From: Saposhnikovia divaricata
Taxonomy: Eukaryota > Streptophyta > Magnoliopsida > Apiales > Apiaceae
Direction of reading: 5' to 3'
DNA length: 64,000 nt
NCBI GenBank assembly: GCA_036435485.1
Contig: CM071597.1
Coordinates: forward strand, 169,986,147-170,050,146
Under the pieces are notes generated by a model. The model saw nothing but the letters and a program-made list of their open reading frames with translations, made no database searches and was not told the origin of the DNA. Below are positions 34,383 to 45,559 of this stretch, piece after piece. Numbering within the stretch: the first letter of the stretch is position 1; each line of letters begins with the position of its first letter. The position numbers and the translations under genes are program-made.

Positions 34383-35290
34383 CTTATATATATATGGGGT
34401 GCTTCTATGTGGGTAAAACTAGTAACTTAGGAACTGAAATCTTAACCATTCAATACCTAAAAGAACTAGCATATAAGATTCATCGTGCACGCCATACACA
34501 TTTAAGACACCAACAGAATGGCAGTTTCCTTTTTTAGTTACAATATTTTTTCTTTTATTAATATTTTATATTTCATTTTATTTATAATGTTATTTAATTT
34601 TGTTTCATAAAATCAAATGTTATGTAATTTTATTTTATTTTTTATTCTATTCTATTTTTATTCAATCTCTGTTCTATTTACTACATACAGAACGTAATTT
34701 TTTATATTTTCATTTTTAATATATAGTATATGAAATTGTTCAGAACACATATAAAATTTCTATTTTTTGAATATCAAAACAAAATACAGAACCCAACTTT
34801 ATTATTAAATATATTTTAATAATAAAGAACACGAATTTATTTTATTTAATCTACTATATTTTTTCTTATTTTTTAATATTAAATATAGAACCAAATTTAT
34901 AAATTTTTTGTAAATTCTATATTTTACTATACAATATTTATTATTGTAAAAATGCAGAACACAACTTTTTAAATTTTGAACATACACAACATACAAAAAA
35001 TACAGAACATAGTTAAGTTTACTAAAGAAATAAATGACATGAACTTTTTTTTTAAAAAAATTATATGATTTTTAAAGAACACAGTTAGTTGAACATAATT
35101 TTTGAAAATAGAATTATGTGGAACAAACTAAAACAGTTGAGGACACAAGATCACGTGTACCGGTGTTTTGGGTTTTTTTATCTAACCGTTCATTTCTTTT
35201 GCATCTGATGGTTTACATTGAGTTACTCAGTTACTCAATTGAAATGGTTCCAATTTGAACCGAGCTATATATATATATATATATATAAGT
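34383..35290. mobile_element. Possible TATA-flanked non-autonomous element
   Basis: A stretch of about 0.9 kb bounded on both sides by TATATATA runs. The left edge reads GGGGTGCTTCTATGTGGG and the right edge GTTCCAATTTGAACCGAGC. It includes AACCATTCAATAC and ATCTAACCGTTCATTTC near the ends, a layout common to small plant elements such as non-autonomous Helitrons. There is no clear Helitron 3' hairpin/CTRR end, so the class is uncertain. Confidence 0.3.
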
Positions 35291-36435
35291 TAAATTTTAT
35301 GGAGACCAAGACCGTGAAGACAATATACATTATGCACTTAGAACATTGCAAAACATATATATTGCAAAGAATGTTCAATGAACATTATTATTTCATTCAA
35401 AATCTTAAAAATCATATATGCAGAACATGTTTTGGAGAACAATGCATTCTGCAATATTTTGTTAACATACATGATTTTCAAGATTTTGAATGAAATTTAT
35501 TTTCAAGATTTTCAATGAAATAAATGATACAGTGATTTTCATAGAACATTATTTTCAATAAATAAGTTTTTACAATGTTTTTGACTGATATTGGTTTCCG
35601 GTTTCCACTAAAAATATTGGTTATAGTGATCCAGAGCGAAATTGCAAGGGGATTCAAAAATTTCGAGTTTTTTAAAGCAAAAAATTGTTATTTTATTTTT
35701 AAATATAGAAATTTAATAAAAATAATGGCACAAGGATTACATGTAGTTTGTAAGGAAAAAAAAGTCATTAAAAGCTAACAAAAGCACTAATATGTTGTGG
35801 TTATCTTTACATATGACATTAGGAGAAACTTTTTAAAACAAAAACTCAAATAATATTGAAAGATTATGAAGCTTGGAATGGAACCTTGGTATGGAGGGTA
35901 TAAAACAAACATATAGACTAACTGGGCTAGATTACATAGTACAATAGAAACTACATCGTACATATATGAGCGTTCAGCTAGGAATTTCAGGATGAGCAGG
36001 ATCTCCTGGGTCCGTCCCTGAGCCAATTCAAATGATTAAAAAAAGGACTTTTTCAACCAAAGGTATACATTTATTTTCATTAAAACCTGTTAAATTTGAA
36101 TTACCTAGAATATAAATAACTACACATTATGCAAATCATATGTACATTTAACAAAGAATGTACACATCTTACACCTTTTGTAGATATGAGTACACGGAAG
36201 AGAAACAAAGTTAATGCAAAACAAGATAGCATTCAGGAAGAATTAAAAAATATATTTGCCTTAAAAATACTTTAATACCTTTAATATTCATTCTTACTTT
36301 GTGGTAGCAAAAACAAATTGTATTCTTAACACGAAAAGTGCTGACAAAGAGTGCAGGTACTATGAAGAAATAATGTAGAAATATGAAAGAACAAAGAAAC
36401 AAGAAAATTAAAATTCTTATGCATTCTCAAAATGT
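35291..36435. other. AT-rich stretch, no gene recognised
   Basis: Several short frames (35,218-35,493, 35,575-35,778, 35,787-36,026 and 36,211-36,402) have skewed composition and no domain I recognise. The stretch could be part of the degraded Helitron that follows. Confidence 0.5.
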
Positions 36436-36450
36436 TATAGCCAAGAAAAA

Positions 36451-37384
36451 ATGAAATTGCCCAAATTACAAGAGACTCCCCGTGAGCTTAAAAATCTACT
36501 AGATGGAATAGATGTGGTCAGTAAACTTTATCAGAAGAGTAATAGGATCTACAACCATGCATTTGCAATTGCATCTCGAGGTGAGAAAATAGATAACAGG
36601 TTTAATCAATGGTGCTACTTACGTCTTTAGTGTATTTGGGGAGACTTACCATCAAATGGGGTCTTTGTTTAAAAGCTGTTTAGAAAGTCGACTCAGATTT
36701 CCACATAATGAATTCTTTCTTAAATGCAAGAATAGTTAATTCTATTTCATAAATGTTTGACCGTGAGAATGTATTTGTTATAATATATTACCATGTACGA
36801 GATAGGTTTAATTCAGATGATATCATACCATGTAGACTATGTTTGATTGTAAATCGAGAAACAGATAGTCTTTAGAGTGCGATTCGTACAATGATTTTGA
36901 ATTTGTCGCATTAATTGCTAATGATAATTTAGCGGATAACGGAGACATCATTGTTGGATATAAAGGTGGTGGTGTGCGTAGAATTTCAGAACTTCATCCA
37001 AGTTGCATGCCTCTACACTATCCACTCTTATTTCCAAGTGGATAAGATGATTTTAGAACTGATATATTGCGTGGCTACGTATCTACACATACACCAATCA
37101 AATACGATAAAATATCACGAATGGAGTATTATTATTATCGATATATCCAACAACCTGCTAATGAAGGTCATACTCTAATTCTTGCTGGTCAATTATTTTT
37201 ATAATTTGTTGTTGATGCTTATTCATGTATCAAACATTGTAGGTTAATGCGGGTGAAACACAATAAAAAAGTATTAGTGTATAATAATATTGTTGATTGT
37301 GTTAGCCCGGATGATTTTGACACTAAAAATGTAGGCACACAAGTTGTTTTACGGCATCTTTCACATGACAACTGTGGTAATTTC
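36451..37384 (+). pseudogene. Helitron Rep/Hel protein remnant (N-terminal domain)
   Basis: Decayed coding sequence of the Helitron-like N-terminal domain that precedes the Rep and helicase domains in plant Helitrons. The opening frame has PRELKNLLDGID and YNHAFAIASRGEKIDNRF. After a frameshift comes NGATYVFSVFGETYHQMGS. Further on are GGGVRRISELHPSCMPLHY, a stop in place of a residue after LLFPSG, MEYYYYRYIQQPANEGHT, and VVDAYSCIKH after another stop. The characteristic order (YN.AFAF, YVF...G..YHQ.GSL, ISELHPSY.PL.YPLLFP, EGHTLLL..RLF) is preserved. The Rep HUH motif and helicase are missing; similarity ends near 37,384 where LTR-like sequence begins. Not functional. Confidence 0.8.
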
Positions 37385-38091
37385 GTACTTTGTAAATTAT
37401 CTTAATTAGGAATAAAATATTAATATTTATTTGTGTCATTTTGTGAAGTTGTGATTTTGATGCATGATATGTTAATCCTATAAGTGGGCTTGCGTTAATT
37501 TATTTTTGGTCGTGGATAATTATTTTTAAAATATTACAATATTATTTTATTTCGCTCTAGTATTTTTATTAAATAATTGGAGTGAGTAAAAAATTATGAA
37601 GTCTTCTACATTATTGCCTTTGTACATTTAGGGATTTTTTTTAGAAATGTTAAGATTTATTTAATTTGGGTTCTAAATTTTTTTAAATACTTTTTACAAG
37701 CTTTATTACTTTTATGTGCAAATCTTGTAAATTAATCTATGTGCATATTATTGGTAGATTATTTGAATCCTATTTTAATAATTTTATGAGTCATGATTCT
37801 TTACTTCATTTATACAAATATTTGGAGGAGTGATTAGTTATTTTATTTTATTTATAGTTGATATTATTTTTATTCAAATTATTATATTATATTTTTATTG
37901 GAATTATTTAATTATTTAAGAGAGAGATGTTGGATGATTAAATATTTTAGTAAGTGGAGTGTGAGAAATTACCTTCTAGTCCTTTCTATTTATAATTATT
38001 GTTAAAAATGCTATGGTTATTTTAGAGATTTTACAACATAATTTTTTTTCTAAAATATTAATTAAATAAATAAGTAATGTTATTTCTACCC

Positions 38092-38100
38092 CTATAAATA
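38092..38100 (+). promoter_or_regulatory. Probable LTR TATA box
   Basis: CTATAAATA, followed by CCCCCCACCC and a CT-rich stretch (TTCTTCCCC, TTCTTCTCTCTC) about 20-50 bp downstream, where transcription would be expected to start. Confidence 0.55.
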
Positions 38101-38485
38101 CCCCCCACCCATATTCTTCTTCCCCACTTTCTTCTCTCTCCCGTAGCTTCTCTTCACCCACCTCCATTTTTGCTCTAAAGCTTTTAAAACACTAAAATCC
38201 TTCTAAGTAAGTCTTTTCTTCACCGAATCTCATGTTTTAGTAACCAAAATTTTCCTTGTTCAACCCTGTATCTATTTCTAGCCTTAGTTTTGAGTTTTCT
38301 TAACTTTTAGAAATATGAAATTTTTTAAAGAAAGGTGTTCTTAGCTCATTTGTTACATGCAAGTTCGGATTTGTAATTGGGAGTTGTTCTTGATGATACA
38401 CACTCAATTTTGGGGTCATCCAAGACGAAACCACTCCTAAGCAATGATCATATTGTGAGCTTAAGAATTTGATTTGGTGATATTA

Positions 38486-38486
38486 G

Positions 38487-38538
<52 letters not shown>

Positions 38539-38549
38539 GATATATATAT
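38486..38549. repeat. (TA)n(CA)n(TA)n compound microsatellite
   Basis: TATATATATA, then CACACACACA, then TATATATATA within the RT3 LTR. Confidence 0.95.
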
Positions 38550-38854
38550 GTGTGTGGGTTTTTGATGTATTTAGTTAAGAAATCTTTATTGCATGTGAGT
38601 TTTATATTTGTTAATTGAGTTTTGTATGGTGGGTTTTGAATATTGGTAATGGTTGAGCTTGATGGGTTGATGTTAGTATATACTTACATGTTTTTAGTAT
38701 AATTAGTTAATAAATATTCATTGCATGTAAATTTTGTTTATGCTAAAATGAAGATTTGTAATGGGTTTTGTAAATCTCTAAAGTTGGATGTATAAACTTG
38801 TGTTGGGCTTTGTAAGTAATTAAATTTGTTTGTTGTTGGTGTATCTTTGTGGGT

Positions 38855-39125
38855 GTTGGAGGATGAGGCCGAGAGAGAGAGGAAGCCGCGAGGGAGAGGG
38901 GAGAAGAGGGAGAAGAAGTCGGAGGAGAGGGTGAGGGAGAGAGGGCGGAGAGATAAGATAGATAGAGAGGAAGAAAAAAGAAAGAGTGTAGTGAGTGATG
39001 GTGAGTGTGGTGGTGAGCAAGGTGAGGCGGAAAGAAGGAGAAGAGAGGGAGAGCCGAGAGGAGGGAGATGAAGGAGAAAGAGGGAGCCGAGAGAGAGGGC
39101 GGAAGAAAAGAGAGGAGGAACAAGG
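38855..39125. repeat. Purine-rich (GA/GGA) tract in RT3 LTR
   Basis: About 270 bp in which the plus strand is almost all G and A, with AGAGAGAGAGG and GGAGAAGAGG repeats. The long frames on both strands here (Arg/Glu-rich plus, Leu/Ser-rich minus) are composition artefacts. Confidence 0.85.
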
Positions 39126-40578
39126 TTGGATGGTGGGAGATGTGATGTGTATTAGTGATGTGAAAATAAAATTATGTGATTTAGTCGCCTAAAGTTGAAA
39201 TGAGTTATTTTACATGTTTTCGTAATAGTTTTTCTTTTGTAAATTTTTCTTTAGTATGTGCGAGTTTTAGAATATGTTAAGTATGTTATTTGAATAGTAA
39301 TCGTAGTATGCAACGTGGTATGTTTCAGGAAATATTTTTTTTTATAGAAACTAAGTTAAATAAATTAGATGCTATGTAACTAATAAGATTATATGTGATT
39401 ATGTGGATTATGTACATATATAATTATATCGTTGGGATACTAGTATGGTAACTCATCTTTTAGTTGCGTAAACATCGAGGGGGAACTAAGATGTATTTTA
39501 TTTTCATATAGGTACAAGTCAAAGACCCGGTAAAGTGATAGCGATAGTAGGGAAGGAAGAAGTTTAGTCAACTCCATCATCAAGGCGAGTGTTTTCCCTA
39601 AACTACTCCTTATACATATGATCAATTCATGCTTTATTTAAACCCTTTTTACTATTATGCCCCGATACCTTATAATGATCTTGATTTCACTTCAATTCGG
39701 ACAATAGAATTGTTCTTTATACTTAGAATTGTAATCTTTGAATAATACCTTTGTTTGACACCCATACTCTCTATTTTCCTTGTCATGAGACTTTGAAGAA
39801 AAATTGTGAATTTGATAATGAATCTTATCCATGTCCTTTTTTATGCATTCATAGTTTGATTGAATACTTGAAAGTTTCATTTAATCTGATTAATGTTGTT
39901 CGACCCCGGAATTGGAAATTTGTTTTTGACCGTGATGCCGGTCTAATTTATGAGATAATGATAAGGCCAAATAGTGCATCTGGATCCAGTGTGTGTGTGA
40001 TTGGAGTCACATTAAATATGTGCCCGGAGCTAATGCGTTGGCTGATCACCTAGCTTAGCTCGTAGCGTGTGGTTCCAATTCCATTCCATTATATTTGGTA
40101 AACAAATTTCCTACTGAAACCCTATTGAATTATTGTTATACCCTATTTTATACATGTCATTGTTGTTATATACTTGCTGAGCTTTGTAGCTCACTTCTTT
40201 GTTATATCTAACCCTTACAGTTAGCAAGAATGGTGCGAACTATGCAAACAACTCGTAAGAGGACAGGTGGATCAGGTGCAGCCTATAGGAGACGTTTTAC
40301 CCAGGTTGGTAGCTAGTAGAACCAAGCTAGCAGTAGTCCACCTCTTTTGTAAACTTAGTACGGACTAATTAATTAGATGTAATAACTATAAATTAAGTTA
40401 TCTTTTGGTTTCAGTTTATTATTTCACACTTGAACCTGGAAGCGATCTTTTGGGTAGTTGTATCAAAATATTATATTTCGCTAGACTCTTTGTAATATAA
40501 ATTAATATGTACTTTTATCAGAGGTTGTTTGGTTATTATTAGTTTATTTAGTGGTGCCAGTTTTGGGGCATCACGGGT

Positions 40579-40590
40579 TGGTATCAGAGC
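40579..40590 (+). promoter_or_regulatory. RT3 primer binding site, initiator Met tRNA
   Basis: TGGTATCAGAGC, two bases after the CACGG-like end of the LTR. It matches the RT1 PBS and marks the start of the RT3 internal region on the plus strand. Confidence 0.88.
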
Positions 40591-40674
40591 TACAGGTTCA
40601 AGTCACTGAAATAATATAGGATTAAGGTAGTTAGGATAGTAATCAAGAATAGGGTTGCATTAGCAAGAATAAGC

Positions 40675-40701
40675 TTATATATATATATATATATATATAT
40701 G
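40675..40701. repeat. (AT)n microsatellite
   Basis: AT run between the PBS and the RT3 leader ORF. Confidence 0.95.
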
Positions 40702-40710
40702 TTTTGACAG

Positions 40711-41157
40711 CAGCGTGCCCCGACACCTCCGTCTAGCTGTAGTTTAGATAGCAGCTATCCTGACTCTCTACCGGCATCCCAGGACATTAGGGAGGTTCTA
40801 TTCGACACTGAGGTTGTCTCTAAGCCACCGGTAGTTATGCACTTAGGATCTTCCTCATCTGTACCCATTGATGCACCAGACACAGTTCCCTACACAGTGT
40901 ATGCAGCTTTGCTCCGTGAGAACCATAGCCTAGAGGGACAGGTCCACATGCTGAGATCCTTGATTGATACCCCGTCAGGCAGTGCACCTATTTCCCCATG
41001 TGCACCACACCATGTATCCAGGCTTCGTAAACTCATTAGGGCAGGCCAGGAGCAGTTGGATGCCATGCCAACCGTGGGTAGCGCGAAGATTTCTCAGGTG
41101 CCGATGATTCTTCAGATGGTGATTGATGAGCTACAAAGGGTCGTTGACTCGATGTAG
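40711..41157 (+). CDS. RT3 leader ORF upstream of gag
   Basis: An open frame of 148 codons between PBS and gag. It follows the acceptor-like TTTTGACAG and has no ATG until 40,837, so it may be a second exon. The N-terminal part is Ser/Pro/Asp-rich (SYPDSLPASQDIREV). The middle is helical (YAALLRENHSLEGQVHMLRS), and the C-terminal part contains VSRLRKLIRAGQEQLDAMP and MVIDELQRVVDSM. The layout (acidic/Pro-rich, then coiled coil, then basic helix) and position correspond to the ORF upstream of gag in RT2 (55,788-56,614). Function unknown. The lack of stops suggests it was coding until recently. Confidence 0.55.
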   Translation, partial: QRAPTPPSSCSLDSSYPDSLPASQDIREVLFDTEVVSKPPVVMHLGSSSSVPIDAPDTVPYTVYAALLRENHSLEGQVHMLRSLIDTPSGSAPISPCAPHHVSRLRKLIRAGQEQLDAMPTVGSAKISQVPMILQMVIDELQRVVDSM

Positions 41158-41576
41158 ATGGTTGTGTTCTTTAGCATTGGCTAGTAGGACAGCGTGTAGT
41201 TATATATGTTGTCTTACTCGTGGGGTTGATGCAGTTATTTATGTTGTTATTTTAGAACTCTCTTTTCCCTTTGCCGTACTTGGAACTTTGTTTAACCTTG
41301 TTGTAACTCTTTGGACGGATGTGATATCCGATCGTATTTTATCTTAGATTTCCTTTTATATTCCTGTCTCGTTAAAATATGAACTGTGATAGTATTCCTT
41401 GTTTCCTTTAAGACATAACATCTTTTACCATGTTCTTACCCATATGCAACTGCTTCAGATATTTATAACCTGTAACTTTTTATATGCATTAACATAGAAC
41501 CTTTACTACCATGTTTATACAGTGAGATTGTTAAAGCTATTAACCCGTATAAATTTTATGTTTTCACTTCAGTAAA
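41158..41576 (+). other. RT3 leader between ORF and gag, nothing recognised
   Basis: About 420 bp of untranslated leader. The corresponding interval in RT2 is also about 415 bp. No domain or repeat seen. Confidence 0.6.
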
Positions 41577-41756
41577 ATGCCACTTAAAAAGAAACCGGGC
41601 CGGAAGCCCAAGAATGCCAACCGAACTAATGACAACAATAACCGGGAAAGATCGGAACCAGAAACCGAGAATCTCGAGAATCCAAACCCAAACCTAGAAA
41701 ACCCACTCTAAGTGAATTTGAATATTGCCTAATTCTTAGAATTGTTACTCAGCAAA
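41577..41756 (+). pseudogene. RT3 gag, N-terminal fragment cut by CACTA-B
   Basis: Starts MPLKKKPGRKPKNANR, a basic start like the MPPRR of other chromovirus gags. The frame stops at 41,709 (TAA). A frame change would continue as SEFEYCLILRIVTQQ up to 41,756. CACTA-B then begins at 41,757. The rest of gag-pol and the 3' LTR are not in the window. The putative transposon target duplication is AAA (41,754-41,756), which cannot be checked here. Confidence 0.6.
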
Positions 41757-41999
41757 CACTACGCCATAAGTGCTCATATGCAATGCTTTTAGAAAGTGTT
41801 TCACTGAAAGTGTTTCATTAGATATGAAATTTTGGCTCTAATGCAACAGAAACTGAACTGGAGTTGTATTACATATAATTTAGTATTGCATATTACCCAC
41901 GGTATTTCACATAATGCAACAATAACTGCTGGCGTTGCATTAGATATATTTTAATTTTAAAAAATGCTGATGTGGCAGTAGTGGGGCCCACATGTTCTG

Positions 42000-42613
42000 A
42001 CGTGGCATGTGTGGGCCCCACAATTACCGACGTGGTAGATGTGGGTCCCACATTTGCTGATGTGGCATTTGTTGACGTGGTAGAAGCGTTGCATTAGGTG
42101 ACAACAGTGTTGCATTTGCTGTTCTGAAGTGTTGCATTAGCTAGTTTTTTAATTATAATAAATGCTGACGTGGCAGGAGTGGGGCCCACCAATGTTGACG
42201 TGCCAGTATGGGGCCCACATGGATGACGTGGCAGGCTCCCACAGATGCTGACGTGGCATGTATGGGGCCCACATTGGCTGACATGGCATTAGCTAACGTG
42301 GCAGAAGCGTTGCATTAGGTGACAGTAGTGTTACATTTGCTATTCTGAAGTGTTGCATTAGCTAGTTTTTTAATTATATTAAATACTGACGTGGCAGGAG
42401 TGGGGCCCACCAATGATGATGTGTTAGTGTGGGGCCCACATGGATGACGTGGTAGGATCCCACAGATGCTGACGTGGCATGTGTGGGTCCCACAATTGTT
42501 GACGTGGCAGATGTAGGTCCCACATTTGCTGACGTAGCATTTGCTAATGTGGCAGAAGCATTGCATTAGGTGACAACAGTGTTGCATTTGTTATTCTGTA
42601 GTGTTGCATTAGC
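42000..42613. repeat. CACTA-B subterminal tandem repeats, right copy
   Basis: Repeats built from TGACGTGGCA, GTGGGGCCCAC and GAAGCGTTGCATTAGGTGACA. Units of about 240 bp each end with GAAGTGTTGCATTAGCTA. The minus-strand frame 42,315-42,587 is repeat-derived. Confidence 0.85.
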
Positions 42614-44790
42614 TACTTCTCTTACCGGAATGATGAATCTATTTTTTTAATTATTTATTTGCTAATTATGAATCCGGATGTCAAGATATAATGATTTTAG
42701 TGAAGTGGTAAATTTATATAAAATTTGCTAGATGTATTTGGTTTGGTTTTATAACGGTCAAACCGGTCAAAGTAGACTTTCCTTTTGACTAGTCTTGTCC
42801 CGAATGATGAATCTATTTTTTTAAATTATTTTTTCGACGTTCCAATCACACGGATGGCAAGATATGACGATTTTAGTGAAGCGGTAAATTTATAAAAAAT
42901 TGGCTAGATGTATTTGGTTTGGTTTTATAACGGTCAAATCGGTCAAAGTAGACTTTCCTTTTAACTAGTCTTGTCCCGAATGATGAATCTATTTTTTTTA
43001 ATTATTTTTCGACGTTCCAATCGGACGGATGGCAAGATATGACGATTTTAGTGAAGCGGTAAATTTATAAAAAATTTGCTAGATGTATTTGGTTTGGTTT
43101 TATAACGGTCAAACCCGTCAAAGTAGACTTTCCTTTTAGCTAGTCTTGTCCCGAATGATGAATCTATTTTTTTTAATTATTTTTTCAACGTTCGAATCAT
43201 ACGGATGCGAAGATATAACGATTTTAGTGATATGGTAATTTTTTAAAAAATTTCCTAAATGTATTTGGTTTGGTTTTGTAACGGTCAAACGGGTCAAAGT
43301 GGACCTTCAAACTAGTCTTGTCCCGAACGATGAATCTATTTTTTTTAATTATATTTTTGACGTTCCAATCGTACGGATGGCAAGATATAATGATTTTAGT
43401 ACTGTGGTAATAATTTAATAAATTTCCTAAATGTATTTGGTTTGGTTTTATAACGGTCAAACCGGTCAAAGTAGACGTTCCTTTTAACTAGTCTTGTCCC
43501 GAAAGATGAATCTATTTTTTAAAATTATTTTTTTGACGTTCCAAACGTACGGATGTCAAGATCTAACGATTTTAGTGATGTGGTAAATGTTTAAAAAAAT
43601 TTCTAGATGTATTTGGTTTGGTTTTATAACGGTCAAACTGGTCTAAGTGGACCTTTCTTTTAACTAGTCTTGTCCCGAAGGATGAATCTATTTTTTTAAT
43701 TATTTTTCCGACGTTCCAATCGTACGGATGGCAAGATATAAAGAATTTAGTGATTTGGTAATAATTTAATAAATTTCCGAAATGTATTTGGTTTGGTTTT
43801 ATAACGGTCAAACTGGTCAAAGTGGACCTTCCTTTTATCTAGTCTTGTCCCGAATGATGAATCTATTTTTTAAAATTATTTTTTCGAAGTTCCAATCGTA
43901 CGGATGCGAATATATAACGATTTTAGTGATGTGGTAATTTTTTTAAAAAATTCCTAGATGTATTTGGTTTGGTTTTGTAACGGTCAAACCGGTCAAAGTG
44001 GACATTCCTTTTAACTAGTCTTGTCCCGAAGGATGAATCTTTTTTTTTTAATTATTTTTTCTACATTCCAATCGTACGGATGCCAAGATATAACGATTTT
44101 AGTGATGTGGTAATTTTTTAAAAAATTTCCTAGATATATTTGGTTTGGTTTTGTAACGGTCAAACCGTTTAAAGTGGACCATCTTTTTAACTAGTCTTGT
44201 CCCGAATGACGAATCGATTTTTTTAAATTATTTTTTCGACGTTCGAATCATACTGATGCCAAGATATAATGATTTTAGTGATGTGGTAATTTTTTAATAA
44301 ATTTCCTAGATGTATTTGGTTTGGTTTTATAACGGTCAAACCAGTCAAAGTAGATGTTCCTTTTAACTAGTCTTGTCCCGAATGATGAATCTATTTTTTT
44401 AAATTATTTTTTCGACCTTCCAAACGTACGGATGTCAAGTTCTAACGATTTTAGTGATGTGGTAATTTTTTAAAAAATTTCATAGATGTATTTGGTTTGA
44501 TTTTGTAATGGTCAAATTGGTCAAAGTAGACTTTCGTTTTAACTAGTCTTGTCCCGAATGATGAATCTATTTTTTTTAATTATTTTTTTGACGTTCCAAA
44601 TATACGGATATCAAGATCTAACGAATTTAATGATGTCGTAACTTTTTAAAAAATTCATACATTTATTTGGTTTGATTTTTTAATAGTCAAATCGGTGAAA
44701 ATAGACATTCTTTTTAACTTGTCTTGTCCCGAATAATTTAGATTTATTTGATTTGACTTTATAATAGTCAAGCCCCAAATTATTTAAATT
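42614..44790. repeat. 176-bp satellite array, reverse orientation, ~12 monomers
   Basis: TAGTCTTGTCCCGAATGATGAATC recurs near 42,791, 42,965, 43,138, 43,312, 43,488, 43,662, 43,838, 44,013, 44,188, 44,366, 44,543 and 44,717. The monomer is the reverse complement of the array at 1-4,505. Units are more diverged from each other than in the first array, and I see no higher-order periodicity. The last unit decays toward 44,790. Confidence 0.93.
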
Positions 44791-44879
44791 ATTATTAAAA
44801 TTTTGATCTATCACATTTTTAAACATCTAAAAATTTTATAATTTTTAAATTAATATGAATAAAATAAAATTACGCGTAA

Positions 44880-45390
44880 AAAAGATAACACAGGTTATTA
44901 GGTAAAAATTTGGGCGGAAGATTTCCCCCCTTCACAAATTTGGGCGCACTCAACTTTACCCTAAAAAATTCTAACCTCCCCCCAAAAACATTCATTCTCG
45001 CTCCCTGCCTCCCTCTCTACTCATTCTCTCTCTGTCTCTCAATCTCAATCTCGCTATCTCTCTCGACAATCACTCTACTCTTAGACATTACAAACTGGAA
45101 TTGCAAACTCTTGACATTAAAAAGTCATTATCTTGCATTTGATTTTCTACTCTCTACTAATTTAGGTATTAAATTTGGGGCTTTGATTTAGGTATTCAAT
45201 CTCTAACTAGTATACGTTTTAATTTAGGATTTTGTGTTTGATTGATTGGGTATTCACATTTGGGTTTTGATTTTGTACTTGGTTTTGGTTGAATTTGGTT
45301 ATTAGAGATTGATTTTGTACTTTCTTTGAGAACTCTACTGATCTGTATTTGTTTTTTTATATCTATTGTATAATTAGTATATTGCATTTC
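44880..45390 (+). other. Captured 5'-leader-like sequence in CACTA-B
   Basis: Contains GGGCGGAAGATTTCCCCCC, a CT-rich tract (TCTCTCTCTGTCTCTC near 45,025) and intron-like T-rich sequence ending in TTTCAG at 45,392. It resembles the leader and first intron of a plant gene. The frame 44,910-45,191 is probably not coding. Confidence 0.4.
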
Positions 45391-45392
45391 AG

Positions 45393-45552
45393 GTGGATAA
45401 GATTGGTGGTAAAATATCGTCAAAATTAATGTATGATTAGAGGGTACTCGTGACAATGATTGGACATGTCCTAAGTGTGGAAATTTCAATATCTCATTTT
45501 GAACAGTTTGTAACATGAGGAAATGCAACACTCAAAAGCCTGGATCTCAGGT
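45393..45552 (+). pseudogene. RanBP2-type zinc finger gene fragment (captured)
   Basis: After the acceptor TTTCAG the sequence encodes VDKIGGKISSKL. A stop and a +1 frame change follow, then DNDWTCPKCGNFNIS, an in-frame TGA where Arg is expected, and VCNMRKCNTQKPGSQ, before a GTTTGA donor-like site. W-x-C-x2-C-x3-N-x6-C-x2-C is the RanBP2-type zinc finger signature, and the NMRKC variant is typical of plant RNA-binding members. All four Cys are present, but the TGA and the frameshift disable it. It lies inside CACTA-B next to the satellite, so it is most likely a captured host exon. Confidence 0.8.
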
Positions 45553-45559
45553 TTGAGCA

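Larger units (their letters stand above)
37385..40577 (+). repeat. 5' LTR of a plus-strand gypsy element (RT3), start approximate
   Basis: About 3.2 kb of mostly non-coding sequence ending TTTTGGGGCATCA, directly upstream of a PBS. It contains a TATA box and CT-rich initiator region as expected of U3/R. The left limit is set by the end of Helitron similarity and is uncertain, because the other LTR is not in the window. Frames inside (38,743-39,123, 39,751-40,053) are unassigned. Confidence 0.6.

Noticed and set aside
38743..39123. Overlapping 126-aa minus and 81-aa plus frames
   Set aside because: Both come from the purine-rich tract; Arg/Glu on one strand and Ser/Leu/Pro on the other is the expected artefact.
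15757..41757. A single 26-kb composite transposon bounded by the two CACTA-B ends
   Set aside because: At 15,757 the end reads ...TAGTG and at 41,757 it reads CACTA..., so each terminus closes an element lying outside the interval. The interval itself lacks proper flanking termini, and the adjacent bases (TAT and AAA) do not match as a TSD.
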